Shown here: positions 30,337 to 39,261 of the stretch, in pieces
Layout: the number at the start of each line of letters is the position of its first letter
Numbering within the stretch: position 1 is the stretch's first letter
Assembly (NCBI RefSeq): GCF_009865385.1
Contig: NZ_WWJT01000317.1
Coordinates: 1 to 64,000, forward strand
Source of the DNA: Streptomyces sp. SID486
Lineage (GTDB): Bacteria; Actinomycetota; Actinomycetes; Streptomycetales; Streptomycetaceae
DNA: 64,000 nucleotides
Direction of reading: 5' to 3'
The notes under the pieces: generated by a model
What the model was told of the DNA's origin: nothing
The model's input: only the letters and a program-made list of their open reading frames with translations
Database searches by the model: none
Made by a program: the position numbers and the translations under genes

Positions 30337-32265
30337 CTAGTCGCGGGCGGGCTCCACGGACTCCACGGTGCCGGCCGTGCCGCTGTACCTGCCGTCGAGC
30401 CGGGCGACGAGCCCGGTGACCTGGCGGGCGATGTCGGGCGCGGTCAGCCCGATCTCGGTGAGGACCTCGGCGCGGGAGGCGTGGTCGAGGAAGCGGGGCG
30501 GGATGCCGAAGTCGCGCAGCGGCACGTCCACCCCCGCGTCCCGCAGGGCCTGGGCGATCGCGGAGCCGACGCCGCCGGCCCGGCTGTTGTCCTCGACGGT
30601 GACGACGACCCGGTGCCGGTCCGCCAGCGGGGCCATGGCCTCGTCGACGGGCTTGACCCAGCGGGGGTCTACGACGGTGGTGGAGATGCCCTGCTTCTCC
30701 AGCAGAGCGGCGATCTCCAGGCACATCGGGGCGAGGGCGCCCACGGAGACCAGCAGCACGTCCGGGCGGTCCGTGCCGGGCTCGCGCAGCACGTCCATGC
30801 CGCCGACGCGGCTCACGGCGGGTACGGCGGGGCCGACGGCGCCCTTGGAGAAGCGCACGACGGTCGGCGCGTCCTCGACGGCGACGGCCTCGCGCAGCTG
30901 GGCCCGGACCTGGTCGGCGTCGCGCGGGGCGGCGAGCCGCAGGCCGGGCACGACCTGGAGGATCGACATGTCCCACATGCCGTTGTGGGAGGCGCCGTCG
31001 GTGCCGGTGACACCGGCCCGGTCCAGGACGAAGGTCACCCCGCACTTGTGCAGGGCGACGTCCATGAGGACCTGGTCGAAGGCGCGGTTGAGGAAGGTGG
31101 CGTACACGGCGAAGACCGGGTGCGTCCCGCCGTAGGCGAGGCCCGCCGCGGAGACCGCGCCGTGCTGCTCGGCGATGCCGACGTCGTACACGCGTTCGGG
31201 GAAGCGCTTGGCGAACCTGTCCAGGCCGACCGGCTGGAGCATGGCCGCGGTGATCGCGACGATGTCCTCGCGCTCCTCGCCCAGCTTGACCATCTCCTCG
31301 CCGAACACGGAGGTCCAGTCGGCGCCGGAGGAGGCGATCGGCAGCCCGGTGTCGGGGTGGATCTTGCCCACGGCGTGGAAGCGGTCGGCCTCGTCCTGGA
31401 GGGCGGGCTGGTAGCCCCGGCCCTTCTCGGTCAGGCAGTGCACGATGACCGGCCCGCCGAACCGCTTGGCGCGGGCCAGCGCCGACTCCAGCGCCTCGAT
31501 GTCGTGGCCGTCGATCGGACCGACGTACTTCAGGCCCAGGTCCTCGAACATGCCCTGCGGGGCGATGAAGTCCTTCAGGCCCTTCTTGGCGCCGTGCAGC
31601 GTCTCGTACAGCGGCCTGCCGACGACCGGGGTGCGGTCGAGGATGTCCTTGGTCCGGGCGAGGAAGCGCTCGTAGCCGTCGGTCGTGCGCAGGGTGGCCA
31701 GGTGGTTGGCGAGGCCGCCGATGGTGGGTGCGTAGGAGCGCTCGTTGTCGTTGACGACGATGACGAGCGGGCGGTCCTTGGCCTCGGCGATGTTGTTCAG
31801 CGCCTCCCAGGCCATGCCGCCGGTCAGGGCCCCGTCGCCGATCACGGCGACGACGCGGCTGTCGCGCTCGTGCAGCTGGTTGGCCTTGGCGATGCCGTCG
31901 GCCCAGCCGAGCACGGTCGAGGCGTGGCTGTTCTCGATGACGTCGTGCTCGGACTCGCTCTGCGCGGGGTAGCCCGACAGGCCGCCCTTCATCTTCAGCT
32001 TCGAGAAGTCCTGCCGGCCGGTGAGCAGCTTGTGCACGTAGGACTGGTGGCCGGTGTCCCACAGCACCTTGTCCTTCGGCGAGTGGAAGACCCGGTGCAG
32101 GGCGATGGTCAGCTCCACCACACCGAGGTTCGGGCCGAGGTGGCCGCCGGTCTTGGAGACCGCGTCGACGAGGAAGGTCCGGATCTCCCCGGCCAGCTGG
32201 TCCAGCTCCTCCAGGCTGAGCCGGTCCAGATCGCGCGGTCCCGTGATACGGGTCAGCAGCGGCAC
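30337..32265 (-). CDS. dxs: 1-deoxy-D-xylulose-5-phosphate synthase
   Basis: Dxs condenses pyruvate and glyceraldehyde 3-phosphate using thiamine diphosphate, the first step of the MEP isoprenoid pathway. The 642-residue protein shows [20 protein letters not shown], the thiamine-binding GDGALTGG...NDN motif near residues 148-180, and [33 protein letters not shown] in the transketolase central domain. The GTG at 32265, with AAGGAGG upstream, gives the conserved start [16 protein letters not shown]. It is a single gene between two hairpins. Confidence 0.96.
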   Translation of the reverse strand: MPLLTRITGPRDLDRLSLEELDQLAGEIRTFLVDAVSKTGGHLGPNLGVVELTIALHRVFHSPKDKVLWDTGHQSYVHKLLTGRQDFSKLKMKGGLSGYPAQSESEHDVIENSHASTVLGWADGIAKANQLHERDSRVVAVIGDGALTGGMAWEALNNIAEAKDRPLVIVVNDNERSYAPTIGGLANHLATLRTTDGYERFLARTKDILDRTPVVGRPLYETLHGAKKGLKDFIAPQGMFEDLGLKYVGPIDGHDIEALESALARAKRFGGPVIVHCLTEKGRGYQPALQDEADRFHAVGKIHPDTGLPIASSGADWTSVFGEEMVKLGEEREDIVAITAAMLQPVGLDRFAKRFPERVYDVGIAEQHGAVSAAGLAYGGTHPVFAVYATFLNRAFDQVLMDVALHKCGVTFVLDRAGVTGTDGASHNGMWDMSILQVVPGLRLAAPRDADQVRAQLREAVAVEDAPTVVRFSKGAVGPAVPAVSRVGGMDVLREPGTDRPDVLLVSVGALAPMCLEIAALLEKQGISTTVVDPRWVKPVDEAMAPLADRHRVVVTVEDNSRAGGVGSAIAQALRDAGVDVPLRDFGIPPRFLDHASRAEVLTEIGLTAPDIARQVTGLVARLDGRYSGTAGTVESVEPARD

Positions 32266-32405
32266 CCGTGCCTCCTTGCAGTAGAGCTGATCGAGCTGTT
32301 GCCGGGCTTGGACGAGTCTAATGTTCCGCCCGCGCCTCCGACGGCCGGGCGGTGGATGCGGGCTCACGCGAACGGCTGTACCCCTGCGGGCCCCGGGTCG
32401 GACAC

Positions 32406-32444
32406 GGCCGTGCCCGGCACCGTGGGACGGTGCCGGGCACGGCC
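32406..32444 (-). terminator. Terminator of the xylose ABC operon
   Basis: A perfect 17-bp stem (32406-32422 with 32428-32444) with a TGGGA loop begins 19 nt past the permease stop and ends the transport operon before dxs. Confidence 0.85.
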
Positions 32445-32463
32445 GGTGCGGGTCGGGCTGCGC

Positions 32464-33744
32464 TCAGGCGCGGCCGGCCGACTTCTGGGTCTTGCGGGTC
32501 ACCGAGTCGATGATGACCGTGGCGAGCAGCACCCCACCGGTGATCATGTACTGGATCGGGGTGGCGATGCCCCGCAGGGCGAGGCCGTACTGGATCGAGG
32601 TGATCACGAGGACACCGAGCAGCGCGTTCCAGGTGCGGCCCCGGCCGCCGAAGAGGCTGGTGCCGCCGATGACGGCCGCGGCGATGACGTTCATCAGCAG
32701 GTCGCCGGAGCCGGCGCTCTGGTTGGCGGCGGCGATCTTGGAGGCCCAGAACAGTCCGCCGACCGCGGCGAAGAAGCCCGCGATGGCGAAGACCGAGACG
32801 CGCACCAGGGTGACGTTGATACCGGCACGGCGGGACGCCTCGACGCTGCCGCCGAGCGCGAAGACCTTGCGGCCGTACGCGGTGCGGCGCAGCACGAAGT
32901 CGCTCCCGACCAGCACGATCGCGAAGAGCAGCACCGCGAGCGGCAGGCCCTTGTACTGGTTGAACATGACCGCGACGGCGAACACGGCGACCGCGAGCAG
33001 CACGGTGCGCAGCACGATGTCGCTCAGCGGGCGGGACGGGATGCCCGCGAGCGCGCGACGGCGGTTGCCGAGGAAGGCCGACAGGAAGTACCCGGCGACC
33101 GCGACGACGGCCAGCAGGTAGGCGGCGGCCACGTCCGAGAAGTAGTACGTGGTGAGCTTGCCGACCACGCCGTCGTCGTCGATGTTGATGGTGCCGTTGG
33201 AGCCCAGGATCTGGAGCATGAAGCCGTTCCAGAACAGCAGGCCGGCCAGGGTGACCGCGAACGCGGGGGCGCCGATGCGGGCGAAGAAGAAGCCGTGCAG
33301 GGCGCCGATGACCGCGCCGGCCGCGAGGGCGGCGAGCACGGCGACCCACTCGTTGACACCGTGGGTGACGCTCATCACGGCGGTGATGGCCGAGGAGACA
33401 CCGGAGACGGAGCCGACGGAGAGGTCGATCTCGCCGAGCAGCAGCACGAAGATGATGCCGACCGACATCATGCCGGTCGCCACCATGGCGACGAAGATGT
33501 TGTTGAGGTTCTCCGCGCCGAGGAAGGCCGAGTCGAGGCTCTGGAAGATCGCGCAGATGGCGATGAGGCCGACCACGACCGGCAGGGCGCCGAGGTCGCC
33601 GGCGCGCATCTTGCGCTTGAACTCGGTCAGGTAGCCCGCGAAGCCCTGCTCGCGCACGAGCAGGCGGGGGTCGACGGCGGGGGCGGCGTCGGCCGCCACG
33701 GCGGGCGCGTCGACGGGCGCGGCCTGGGACTTGTCGATGCTCAC
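32464..33744 (-). CDS. xylH: Xylose-type ABC transporter permease
   Basis: This is the membrane subunit of a ribose/xylose-class sugar importer. The 426-residue protein has about ten membrane segments and a 60-residue cytoplasmic N-terminal tail rich in Ala, Pro and Asp. The permease signature of the class is seen in LLGEIDLSVGSVSGVSSAI and in GINVTLVRVSVFAIAGFFAAVGGLFWASKIAAANQSAGSGDLLMNVIAAAVIGGTSLFGGRG. Its GTG overlaps the stop of the ATPase gene by 4 nt. The symbol follows the S. coelicolor xylFGH block (SCO6009-6011, from memory). Confidence 0.9.
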   Translation of the reverse strand: MSIDKSQAAPVDAPAVAADAAPAVDPRLLVREQGFAGYLTEFKRKMRAGDLGALPVVVGLIAICAIFQSLDSAFLGAENLNNIFVAMVATGMMSVGIIFVLLLGEIDLSVGSVSGVSSAITAVMSVTHGVNEWVAVLAALAAGAVIGALHGFFFARIGAPAFAVTLAGLLFWNGFMLQILGSNGTINIDDDGVVGKLTTYYFSDVAAAYLLAVVAVAGYFLSAFLGNRRRALAGIPSRPLSDIVLRTVLLAVAVFAVAVMFNQYKGLPLAVLLFAIVLVGSDFVLRRTAYGRKVFALGGSVEASRRAGINVTLVRVSVFAIAGFFAAVGGLFWASKIAAANQSAGSGDLLMNVIAAAVIGGTSLFGGRGRTWNALLGVLVITSIQYGLALRGIATPIQYMITGGVLLATVIIDSVTRKTQKSAGRA

Positions 33745-34523
33745 TGCTGAGCCTCCGCGTTGGTGCGCGCCGCACGACGGGTCACGGCGTTGTCCGTGGC
33801 TCCGGTGATGGCGGAGATGATCTCTTCCTGCGAGGTGGTCTTGACCTCGAACACGCCGTTGTTGCGGCCGAGCCGGAGGACGGCGACCTTGTCCGCGACG
33901 GCCTTCACGTCGGCCATGTTGTGGCTGATGAGGATGACCGCGTGACCGCGCTCGCGCAGCCGCTCGACCAGGTCGAGGACCTGCGCGGTCTGCTCGACGC
34001 CGAGGGCGGCCGTCGGCTCGTCGAGGATGACCAGCTTGGGCTCGCCGAGCATGGAGCGGGCGATGGCCACGACCTGGCGCTGACCGCCGGAGAGCGAGGC
34101 GATCGGGATGCGCACGCTGGGGATGCGGATGGACAGGGTCTGGAGCAGCTCGCGCGAGCGGCGCTCCATCTCGACCTCGTCCAGGACACCGCGGCGCTTG
34201 ATCTCACGGCCGAGGAACAGGTTGCCGACGACGTCGATGTTGTCGCACAGGGCGAGGTCCTGGTAGACGGTCGCGATGCCCAGGTTCTGGGCGTCGTGCG
34301 GCCGGTTGACCGTGACCTTGCGGCCCTCCCACTCGATGACACCGTCATCGATGGGGTGCACGCCGGCGATCGTCTTGACAAGGGTGGACTTACCGGCGCC
34401 GTTGTCGCCGACGAGGGCGACCACCTCTCCGGCGTGGACCTCAAGCTCTACGTCGGTGAGCGCCTGGACGGCACCGAATCGCTTGGAGACCCCGCGCAAC
34501 GCCAGCACGGGCGTAGCGGACAC
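33741..34523 (-). CDS. xylG: Xylose-type ABC transporter ATP-binding protein
   Basis: This ATPase powers the sugar importer. The 260-residue protein has a single nucleotide-binding domain: Walker A GDNGAGKST at about residues 39-47, signature SLSGGQRQVVAIARSM, Walker B LVILDEPTAALG, and the H-loop His in ILISHNMADV. Many sugar importers of this class have a double-length ATPase, so this one must act as a dimer. The GTG at 34523 is chosen because AAGGAG lies 9 nt upstream; the ATG three codons earlier would sit only one or two bases from it. Confidence 0.92.
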   Translation of the reverse strand: MSATPVLALRGVSKRFGAVQALTDVELEVHAGEVVALVGDNGAGKSTLVKTIAGVHPIDDGVIEWEGRKVTVNRPHDAQNLGIATVYQDLALCDNIDVVGNLFLGREIKRRGVLDEVEMERRSRELLQTLSIRIPSVRIPIASLSGGQRQVVAIARSMLGEPKLVILDEPTAALGVEQTAQVLDLVERLRERGHAVILISHNMADVKAVADKVAVLRLGRNNGVFEVKTTSQEEIISAITGATDNAVTRRAARTNAEAQQ

Positions 34524-34593
34524 GTGAACCATCTCCTTCGCCGCCTGAGCCTGACCCCGGCGGGAGGTTGAACATAAGAAGTGAGGGGGCGTT

Positions 34594-34647
34594 CGTCCGG
34601 CGCCCCGCCGTTGTGCTGCGGGGCTGTCGGCGGCGGGGCGCCGGACG
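34594..34647 (-). terminator. Intra-operon hairpin between xylF and xylG
   Basis: A 17-bp perfect stem (34594-34610 with 34631-34647) with a 20-nt loop lies about 85 nt past the xylF stop. It would let more binding protein than membrane parts be made, by partial termination or by protecting the xylF message. Confidence 0.65.
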
Positions 34648-34731
34648 TGCTGACACGGGTCGGGCGCCGGGTGGGCGCGCGGCTCCCGCGCAGGTCTGTC
34701 GGGGCCGTCGCGAGGGGCGGCCCCGGGAGTG

Positions 34732-35850
34732 TTACTTCAGACCGATCTTGTCGCAGGCGGCCTTGTACTTGCCGGTGCAGATGTCACCGACCGTGTAGTA
34801 GCCCTCCTTGACGACCGTGTCCTTGATGTTGTCCTTCGTCAGGGAGACGACGGGGACGATGACGGCCGGGACGCCCTTCTCGGTGCCGCTGTCGACCGTG
34901 GTGGTCTTGAGCGAGCCGTCGACCTTGCCGGTCTTGGCGATGGAGACGGCCATCTTGGCGACGGTCTCGGCCTCCTGCGGGTACGACTTGAAGACGCTCA
35001 TGTACTGCTCGCCCGCCACGATGCGCTGCACGCCCGCCAGCTCCGCGTCCTGGCCGGTGACCGGGGGAAGCGTCTTGAGGCCCGCGCCCTTGAGCGCGGT
35101 GATGATGCCGCCCGCCATGCCGTCGTTGGCGGAGTAGACGCCGACGATCTTGTCCTTGCCGAGGGAGGAGATCGCGCCCTGCATGTTGGCGTTGGCGTTC
35201 TCCGGCTTCCACTCCTTGGTGTCGTACTCCTTGCCGATGCTCACCTTGCCGTCGAGGACGTCGTGGGCGCCCTTCTTGAACTGGGCGGCGTTCGGGTCGG
35301 TGACGGAGCCGTTCATCATGACGACCTTGCCGGACTTGGCCTTGGCGCCCAGGGCCTTCAGCAGGGCCTCGCCCTGCGTCTTGCCGACCTCCTCGTTGTC
35401 GAAGGAGGTGTAGGCGGAGATCGGGCCCTCGGCGAGGCGGTCGTAGGCGACGACCGGGATGCCGGCCTCCTTCGCCTTCTTGACGCCCTGCGCGACGGCC
35501 TTGTAGTCGACCGCGTCCAGGATCAGCACGTCGACCTTCTTGGTGATCATCGTGTCGATCTGCTGCGACTGGAGGGTCGCGTCCTGCTTGGCGTTGAGGT
35601 ACTCGACCTTGCCCTTGCCGTTCGTCAGCTCCGAGATCTGCTTCTCGATGATCGGCTTGTCGAACTTCTCGTAGCGAGCGGTCTGGTTCTCCGGCAGGAG
35701 CAGACCGACGGTGATGTCGTCACCCTTGGCGGTCTTGGTCCCGCCGTCGCTCTTGTCGCCGGACTCCTTGGCGCTGCCGCAAGCGGCGAGCGAGGCGGCC
35801 ATGGCGGTGGCACAGAAAGCAAAGGCGGCACGACGCATGCGCGTGTTCAC
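34732..35850 (-). CDS. xylF: Xylose-type ABC transporter substrate-binding lipoprotein
   Basis: This binding protein captures the sugar outside the membrane. The 372-residue chain has a lipoprotein signal peptide (MNTRMRRAAFAFCATAMAASLAAC) with lipobox LAAC and Cys24 as the anchor. The mature part is a type I periplasmic-binding fold of the xylose/ribose class (ITVGLLLPENQTARYEKFDKP, VDVLILDAVDYKAVAQGVKKAKEAGIPVVAYDRLA, GVYSANDGMAGGIITALK). The GTG start has GGGAGG upstream. It is first in the operon and has a ROK-type operator candidate before it. Confidence 0.92.
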   Translation of the reverse strand: MNTRMRRAAFAFCATAMAASLAACGSAKESGDKSDGGTKTAKGDDITVGLLLPENQTARYEKFDKPIIEKQISELTNGKGKVEYLNAKQDATLQSQQIDTMITKKVDVLILDAVDYKAVAQGVKKAKEAGIPVVAYDRLAEGPISAYTSFDNEEVGKTQGEALLKALGAKAKSGKVVMMNGSVTDPNAAQFKKGAHDVLDGKVSIGKEYDTKEWKPENANANMQGAISSLGKDKIVGVYSANDGMAGGIITALKGAGLKTLPPVTGQDAELAGVQRIVAGEQYMSVFKSYPQEAETVAKMAVSIAKTGKVDGSLKTTTVDSGTEKGVPAVIVPVVSLTKDNIKDTVVKEGYYTVGDICTGKYKAACDKIGLK

Positions 35851-35924
35851 TCTGGAAACCTCCCTGACGAGGCCGCGTCGTTGCGGCCGAGGTGGCTGGA
35901 AGTCAACTCGGCCACACGTGCGAC

Positions 35925-35937
35925 GTCAAGAAGTAAA
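35925..35937 (-). promoter_or_regulatory. Rok7B7-type operator upstream of xylF
   Basis: The minus strand reads TTTACTTCTTGAC, which fits every position of the Rok7B7 consensus as I remember it (TTKAMKHSTTSAV). It overlaps the TTGACG that could be the xylF -35 and lies about 75 bp upstream of the start. Confidence 0.6.
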
Positions 35938-35971
35938 TCCTTAACGAGATGGCAACGGTGCCATCCGTTCT

Positions 35972-37171
35972 CTAAGTGAAGGCAGGGGCCGCCACCGGCA
36001 GCGCCCCCTCCAAAAGGGTCGAATCGCCCATCTCGCTGAGGGCGAGGGCGAGTGCCCCGAGCACCTCGGCGCGGCCCCCAAGGGCCCCCGGAAGCACGGA
36101 CAGTTGACGGGCGGCGCTGGGGATGGCGTAGCGGCCCACGGACTCCCTGATGGGCCCGAGGACCAGCTCACCCGCCTCGGCGAGATCGCCGCCGAGGACC
36201 ACCCGGCTCGGATTCAGCAGGTTGCAGAGATTGGCCACCCCGCTGCCGATGTGGCGGCCGACGTCGGCGATCACCCGGCGGCAGCCCGGGTCGCCGTCCC
36301 TGGCCAGCCGTACGACGCCCTCCATGGTCAGGTCGGGGCCGTGGCCGGGCTGCAGCAGCGGGAGCACGTACCGCGCCGCGGTGAACGTCTCCAGACAGCC
36401 CCGGTTGCCGCAGCGGCAGACCGGGCCGGACTCGTCGAGGGTGATGTGCCCGATCTCCCCGGCCGTGCCGCCGGGCCCGCGGTAGATCTTCCCGTCGATC
36501 ACCAGGCCGGCGCCGACACCGCTCGCGACCTTGATGTACGCCAGGTCGCGCACGCCCTTGCCGCTACCCCAGACCAGTTCGCCGAGGGCGCCGAGGTTGG
36601 CGTCGTTGTCCACGTGGACGGGCACGCCGAGCCGCTCGCGCAGCTCCTCGGCGGGCTTGGTGCCGCCCCAGCCGGGCAGGATCGCGGTGGATCCCAGGGT
36701 CCCGGACTCCACGTCGATCGGGCCCGGCACGCCGAGCCCCACGCCCGCCACCTTGGTCCGGTCCACGCCGGTGGCCGCGACCAGGCGGTTGACCAGCTCT
36801 TCGGCCCGGTCGAAGCCCTGGTCGGCGGAGGCGTCGACGTCCAGCGGCTCGGCCTCCTCGGCCAGTACCTGATGGGCGAGGTTCCCGATCGCGACGCGCA
36901 GGTGGGTGTGCCCGAAGTCCACGCCGATCACGATGCCGGCGTCCCCGCTCAGACTGACGCTGCGGGCCCGCCGCCCGCCGGCCGAGGTGGGTGTGACCTC
37001 GACGGTTCCGCCGTCCTTCAGTTCCCGCACGATGTTGGAGACGGTCGCGGCCGACAGACCGGTCGTCCGCGCGATCTCCGCTTGCGTGAGGGACCCGGCC
37101 AGGCGTACGGCCCGGACGACCCGCTCCAGGTTGGCCCGGTGCAGTGACGACTGCGACCCTGGAGTCTCCAC
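35972..37171 (-). CDS. rok7B7: ROK-family transcriptional regulator (Rok7B7-like)
   Basis: This 399-residue protein has an N-terminal winged helix-turn-helix (about 10-75, SLTQAEIARTTGLSAATVSNIVRELKD) and a sugar-kinase-like ROK domain with GVDFGHTHLRVAIG, DNDANLGALGE, GPGGTAGEIGHITLDESG and the zinc site CRCGNRGCLE. In S. coelicolor its counterpart controls xylose transport, carbon catabolite control and antibiotic production. The GTG at 37171 is chosen because AGGAGG lies 5 nt upstream; an ATG 17 codons earlier lacks this. It is on the same strand as xylFGH but separated by a promoter region. Confidence 0.9.
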   Translation of the reverse strand: METPGSQSSLHRANLERVVRAVRLAGSLTQAEIARTTGLSAATVSNIVRELKDGGTVEVTPTSAGGRRARSVSLSGDAGIVIGVDFGHTHLRVAIGNLAHQVLAEEAEPLDVDASADQGFDRAEELVNRLVAATGVDRTKVAGVGLGVPGPIDVESGTLGSTAILPGWGGTKPAEELRERLGVPVHVDNDANLGALGELVWGSGKGVRDLAYIKVASGVGAGLVIDGKIYRGPGGTAGEIGHITLDESGPVCRCGNRGCLETFTAARYVLPLLQPGHGPDLTMEGVVRLARDGDPGCRRVIADVGRHIGSGVANLCNLLNPSRVVLGGDLAEAGELVLGPIRESVGRYAIPSAARQLSVLPGALGGRAEVLGALALALSEMGDSTLLEGALPVAAPAFT

Positions 37172-37260
37172 GACGACCTCCTGAGCGCGGGGCCGCTTCG
37201 GCGAGGCCCCGTGTATGTCCAACTAGTGAACTCTAAGCTGAGCCGTTCGGGGTGACTCAC

Positions 37261-37273
37261 GTCAAGAGGTTGA
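37261..37273 (-). promoter_or_regulatory. ROK-type operator candidate upstream of rok7B7
   Basis: The minus strand reads TCAACCTCTTGAC, matching 10 of 13 positions of the remembered Rok7B7 consensus and sharing CTTGACG with the xylF site. It lies about 90 bp upstream of the rok7B7 start and includes a possible -35 (TTGACG). This points to autoregulation. Confidence 0.4.
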
Positions 37274-37375
37274 ACCGTTTCCGGGTCCCACGACACAGGA
37301 ACGCACACCTTCCCGGCGACCGGGAGGGTGTGCGTCCGTACGCGTGCGGGGCGTGCCCCGCCCGGGCCCGCGCCG

Positions 37376-38299
37376 CTACTTCAGCGCCCCCGCGGTGAGG
37401 CCCTGGACCACCTGCCGCTGGAAGACGACGTAGGCGGCGAGCACCGGCAGCATGGCCATGACCAGGCCGGCGAACAGTCCGGACCAGTCGCCCTTGTACC
37501 CCTGGCTGACCGCCAGCTGCACCAGTCCCTGGGTCAGGACGCGCTTGTCGGGGTCGGTGTTCAGGACCGTGGGCAGCATGTACTGGTTCCACTGCCCGAG
37601 GAAATTGAAGATGCCCACGCTGATCAGGCCCGGCTTGGCCATCGGGAGCATGATCTGGAAGAACGTACGCGTGTGCGAAGCGCCGTCCACGAAGGCCGCC
37701 TCCGCGACCGAGGTGGGAAGGGTGCGGAAGAAGGCCGTGAGGAAGAAGACCGTGAACGGCAGCGAGTAGGCGATGTAGACCAGGATCAGGCCGTGGATCG
37801 TGTTCAGCAGGCCCATGTTGTTCACGACGTAGAACAGCGGGACCAGCGCCAGCATGATCGGGAAGCTCATGCCGCCGACGAACAGGTAGTAGATGAAGCG
37901 GTTGCCCGGGAAGTCGAAGCGGGCGAGGACGTAGGCCGCCATGGAACCGAGCACCAGGGTGCCGATGAGCGAGCCCCCGACCACCAGGACGGTGTTCAGG
38001 AAGTAGTCGCTCATGTTGGCCTGGGTCCAGGCCCGCGACCAGTTGTCGAAGTGCAGCCTGTCCGGCAGCGACCAGGGCGAGCCGAAGATGGAGCTGTCGT
38101 CCTTGAAGGACGTCATCACCGCCCACAGCAGCGGCATGACCACCATGATCGCCCAGATGACCAGCACGCCGTGGGAGAAGACGTTGAGGACGCCGCCTTC
38201 CTTCTTCCGCCGGCCGGGCCCGGGGGCCGGCAGGTCGATCTTCGAGACGGCGGCGCCGGGCTCGGCCGGCGGCGGGGCGGGGGTGTCGGTCGTCTTCAT
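37376..38299 (-). CDS. ngcG: ABC sugar transporter permease 2 (NgcG-like)
   Basis: This 307-residue CUT1-family permease has six membrane segments after a 35-residue cytoplasmic tail rich in Pro and Lys. The EAA loop contacting the ATPase is seen as VAEAAFVDGASHTRTFFQIMLPMAKPGL near residues 205-232. It forms the membrane channel with the upstream permease for an amino-sugar such as N-acetylglucosamine or chitobiose, judged by similarity to NgcEFG. The ATG at 38299 lies 5 nt after the upstream stop. As in other streptomycetes, no ATPase gene is present; the shared ATPase MsiK probably serves it. Confidence 0.88.
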   Translation of the reverse strand: MKTTDTPAPPPAEPGAAVSKIDLPAPGPGRRKKEGGVLNVFSHGVLVIWAIMVVMPLLWAVMTSFKDDSSIFGSPWSLPDRLHFDNWSRAWTQANMSDYFLNTVLVVGGSLIGTLVLGSMAAYVLARFDFPGNRFIYYLFVGGMSFPIMLALVPLFYVVNNMGLLNTIHGLILVYIAYSLPFTVFFLTAFFRTLPTSVAEAAFVDGASHTRTFFQIMLPMAKPGLISVGIFNFLGQWNQYMLPTVLNTDPDKRVLTQGLVQLAVSQGYKGDWSGLFAGLVMAMLPVLAAYVVFQRQVVQGLTAGALK

Positions 38300-38304
38300 C
38301 GCTT

Positions 38305-39231
38305 TCAGAACTCCAGCCGCTCGCGACGGCCCAGCCGCATCACGACCGCCGCGAAGGCGAGCGTGACGACGAGCAGGGCGACGCCGATGGTCGTGGCGTA
38401 GGCGGCCTGACCGTCCCGGAACGCCTTCTGGTACACGTACAGGACCATCACCGTGGTCGAGTAGTCGGGGCCGCCCGGGCCGGTCGTCATGATCTGTACG
38501 ACCGCGAACGATTCGGCGCCCAGCGCGAGGATGCCCATGTACACCCAGCCGGACTGGACGGTGTCCCACAGCAGCGGCAGGGTGATGCGGAAGAAGGTGG
38601 TGAGGCGGCTGGCGCCGTCGAGCAGGGCCGCCTCGTACATCTCGGCCGGGATGGAGGCCATGCCGGCCGAGAACAGGACCACGAAGAAGCCGACGGTGGA
38701 CCACACCAGGACCGCCATCACGCACCACAGGGCGAGACCGGGGTCTCCCAGCCACAGGGGCTGGAGGTGGTCGAGGCCGACGCCGCGCAGGACCGAGTTG
38801 ATCGCGCCGCTGTCCGGGTTGTACGCGAAGGCGAACAGCAGCGAGACGATGGCGATCGAGAGGACCTGCGGGAAGAAGTAGACGATCTTGTAGAAGGACG
38901 AGCCCCGGACCCCTGAGATCACGGGCCCGCCCCTCCTCCGGCGCCCGCCCACATTGATCATGAAGGCGAAGAACAGCGCCAGACTGATCGTCACCAGTGG
39001 GAGCACCAGGGCGAACAGCAGACTGTGCTGCAACGACTTCCAGAAGATGTCGTCGTCGAGCATCCTCTTGTAGTTGTCGAAGCCGACCATCTTGAATTCG
39101 GGGCTCAGGCCGGTCCAGTCCGTGAACGAGTAATAGATGGACTGGATGAACGGCCACACCACGAAGAGCGCGTACAGTCCCAGGGGCAGGACCAGAAACC
39201 CCACGATGAACCGGTACTTGCCGTGCTGCAT
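38305..39231 (-). CDS. ngcF: ABC sugar transporter permease 1 (NgcF-like)
   Basis: This 308-residue permease has six membrane segments (first FIVGFLVLPLGLYALFVVW). The EAA loop is IPAEMYEAALLDGASRLTTFFRITLPLL near residues 205-232. A 40-residue insertion after the second helix (INVGGRRRRGGPVISGVRGSS) is basic and cytoplasmic. The ATG at 39231 is chosen because CCGGAG lies 5 nt upstream; a GTG two codons earlier is the alternative. It is the middle gene of the ngcEFG operon, 30 nt after ngcE. Confidence 0.88.
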   Translation of the reverse strand: MQHGKYRFIVGFLVLPLGLYALFVVWPFIQSIYYSFTDWTGLSPEFKMVGFDNYKRMLDDDIFWKSLQHSLLFALVLPLVTISLALFFAFMINVGGRRRRGGPVISGVRGSSFYKIVYFFPQVLSIAIVSLLFAFAYNPDSGAINSVLRGVGLDHLQPLWLGDPGLALWCVMAVLVWSTVGFFVVLFSAGMASIPAEMYEAALLDGASRLTTFFRITLPLLWDTVQSGWVYMGILALGAESFAVVQIMTTGPGGPDYSTTVMVLYVYQKAFRDGQAAYATTIGVALLVVTLAFAAVVMRLGRRERLEF

Positions 39232-39261
39232 CGCCACTCCGGTGCGTTGTAAGGGTGCTGG

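Noticed and set aside
30481..33750. Long plus-strand open frame opposite dxs and xylH
   Set aside because: Same mirror effect; no ribosome site, no recognisable domain, and it crosses the terminators of two real transcripts.
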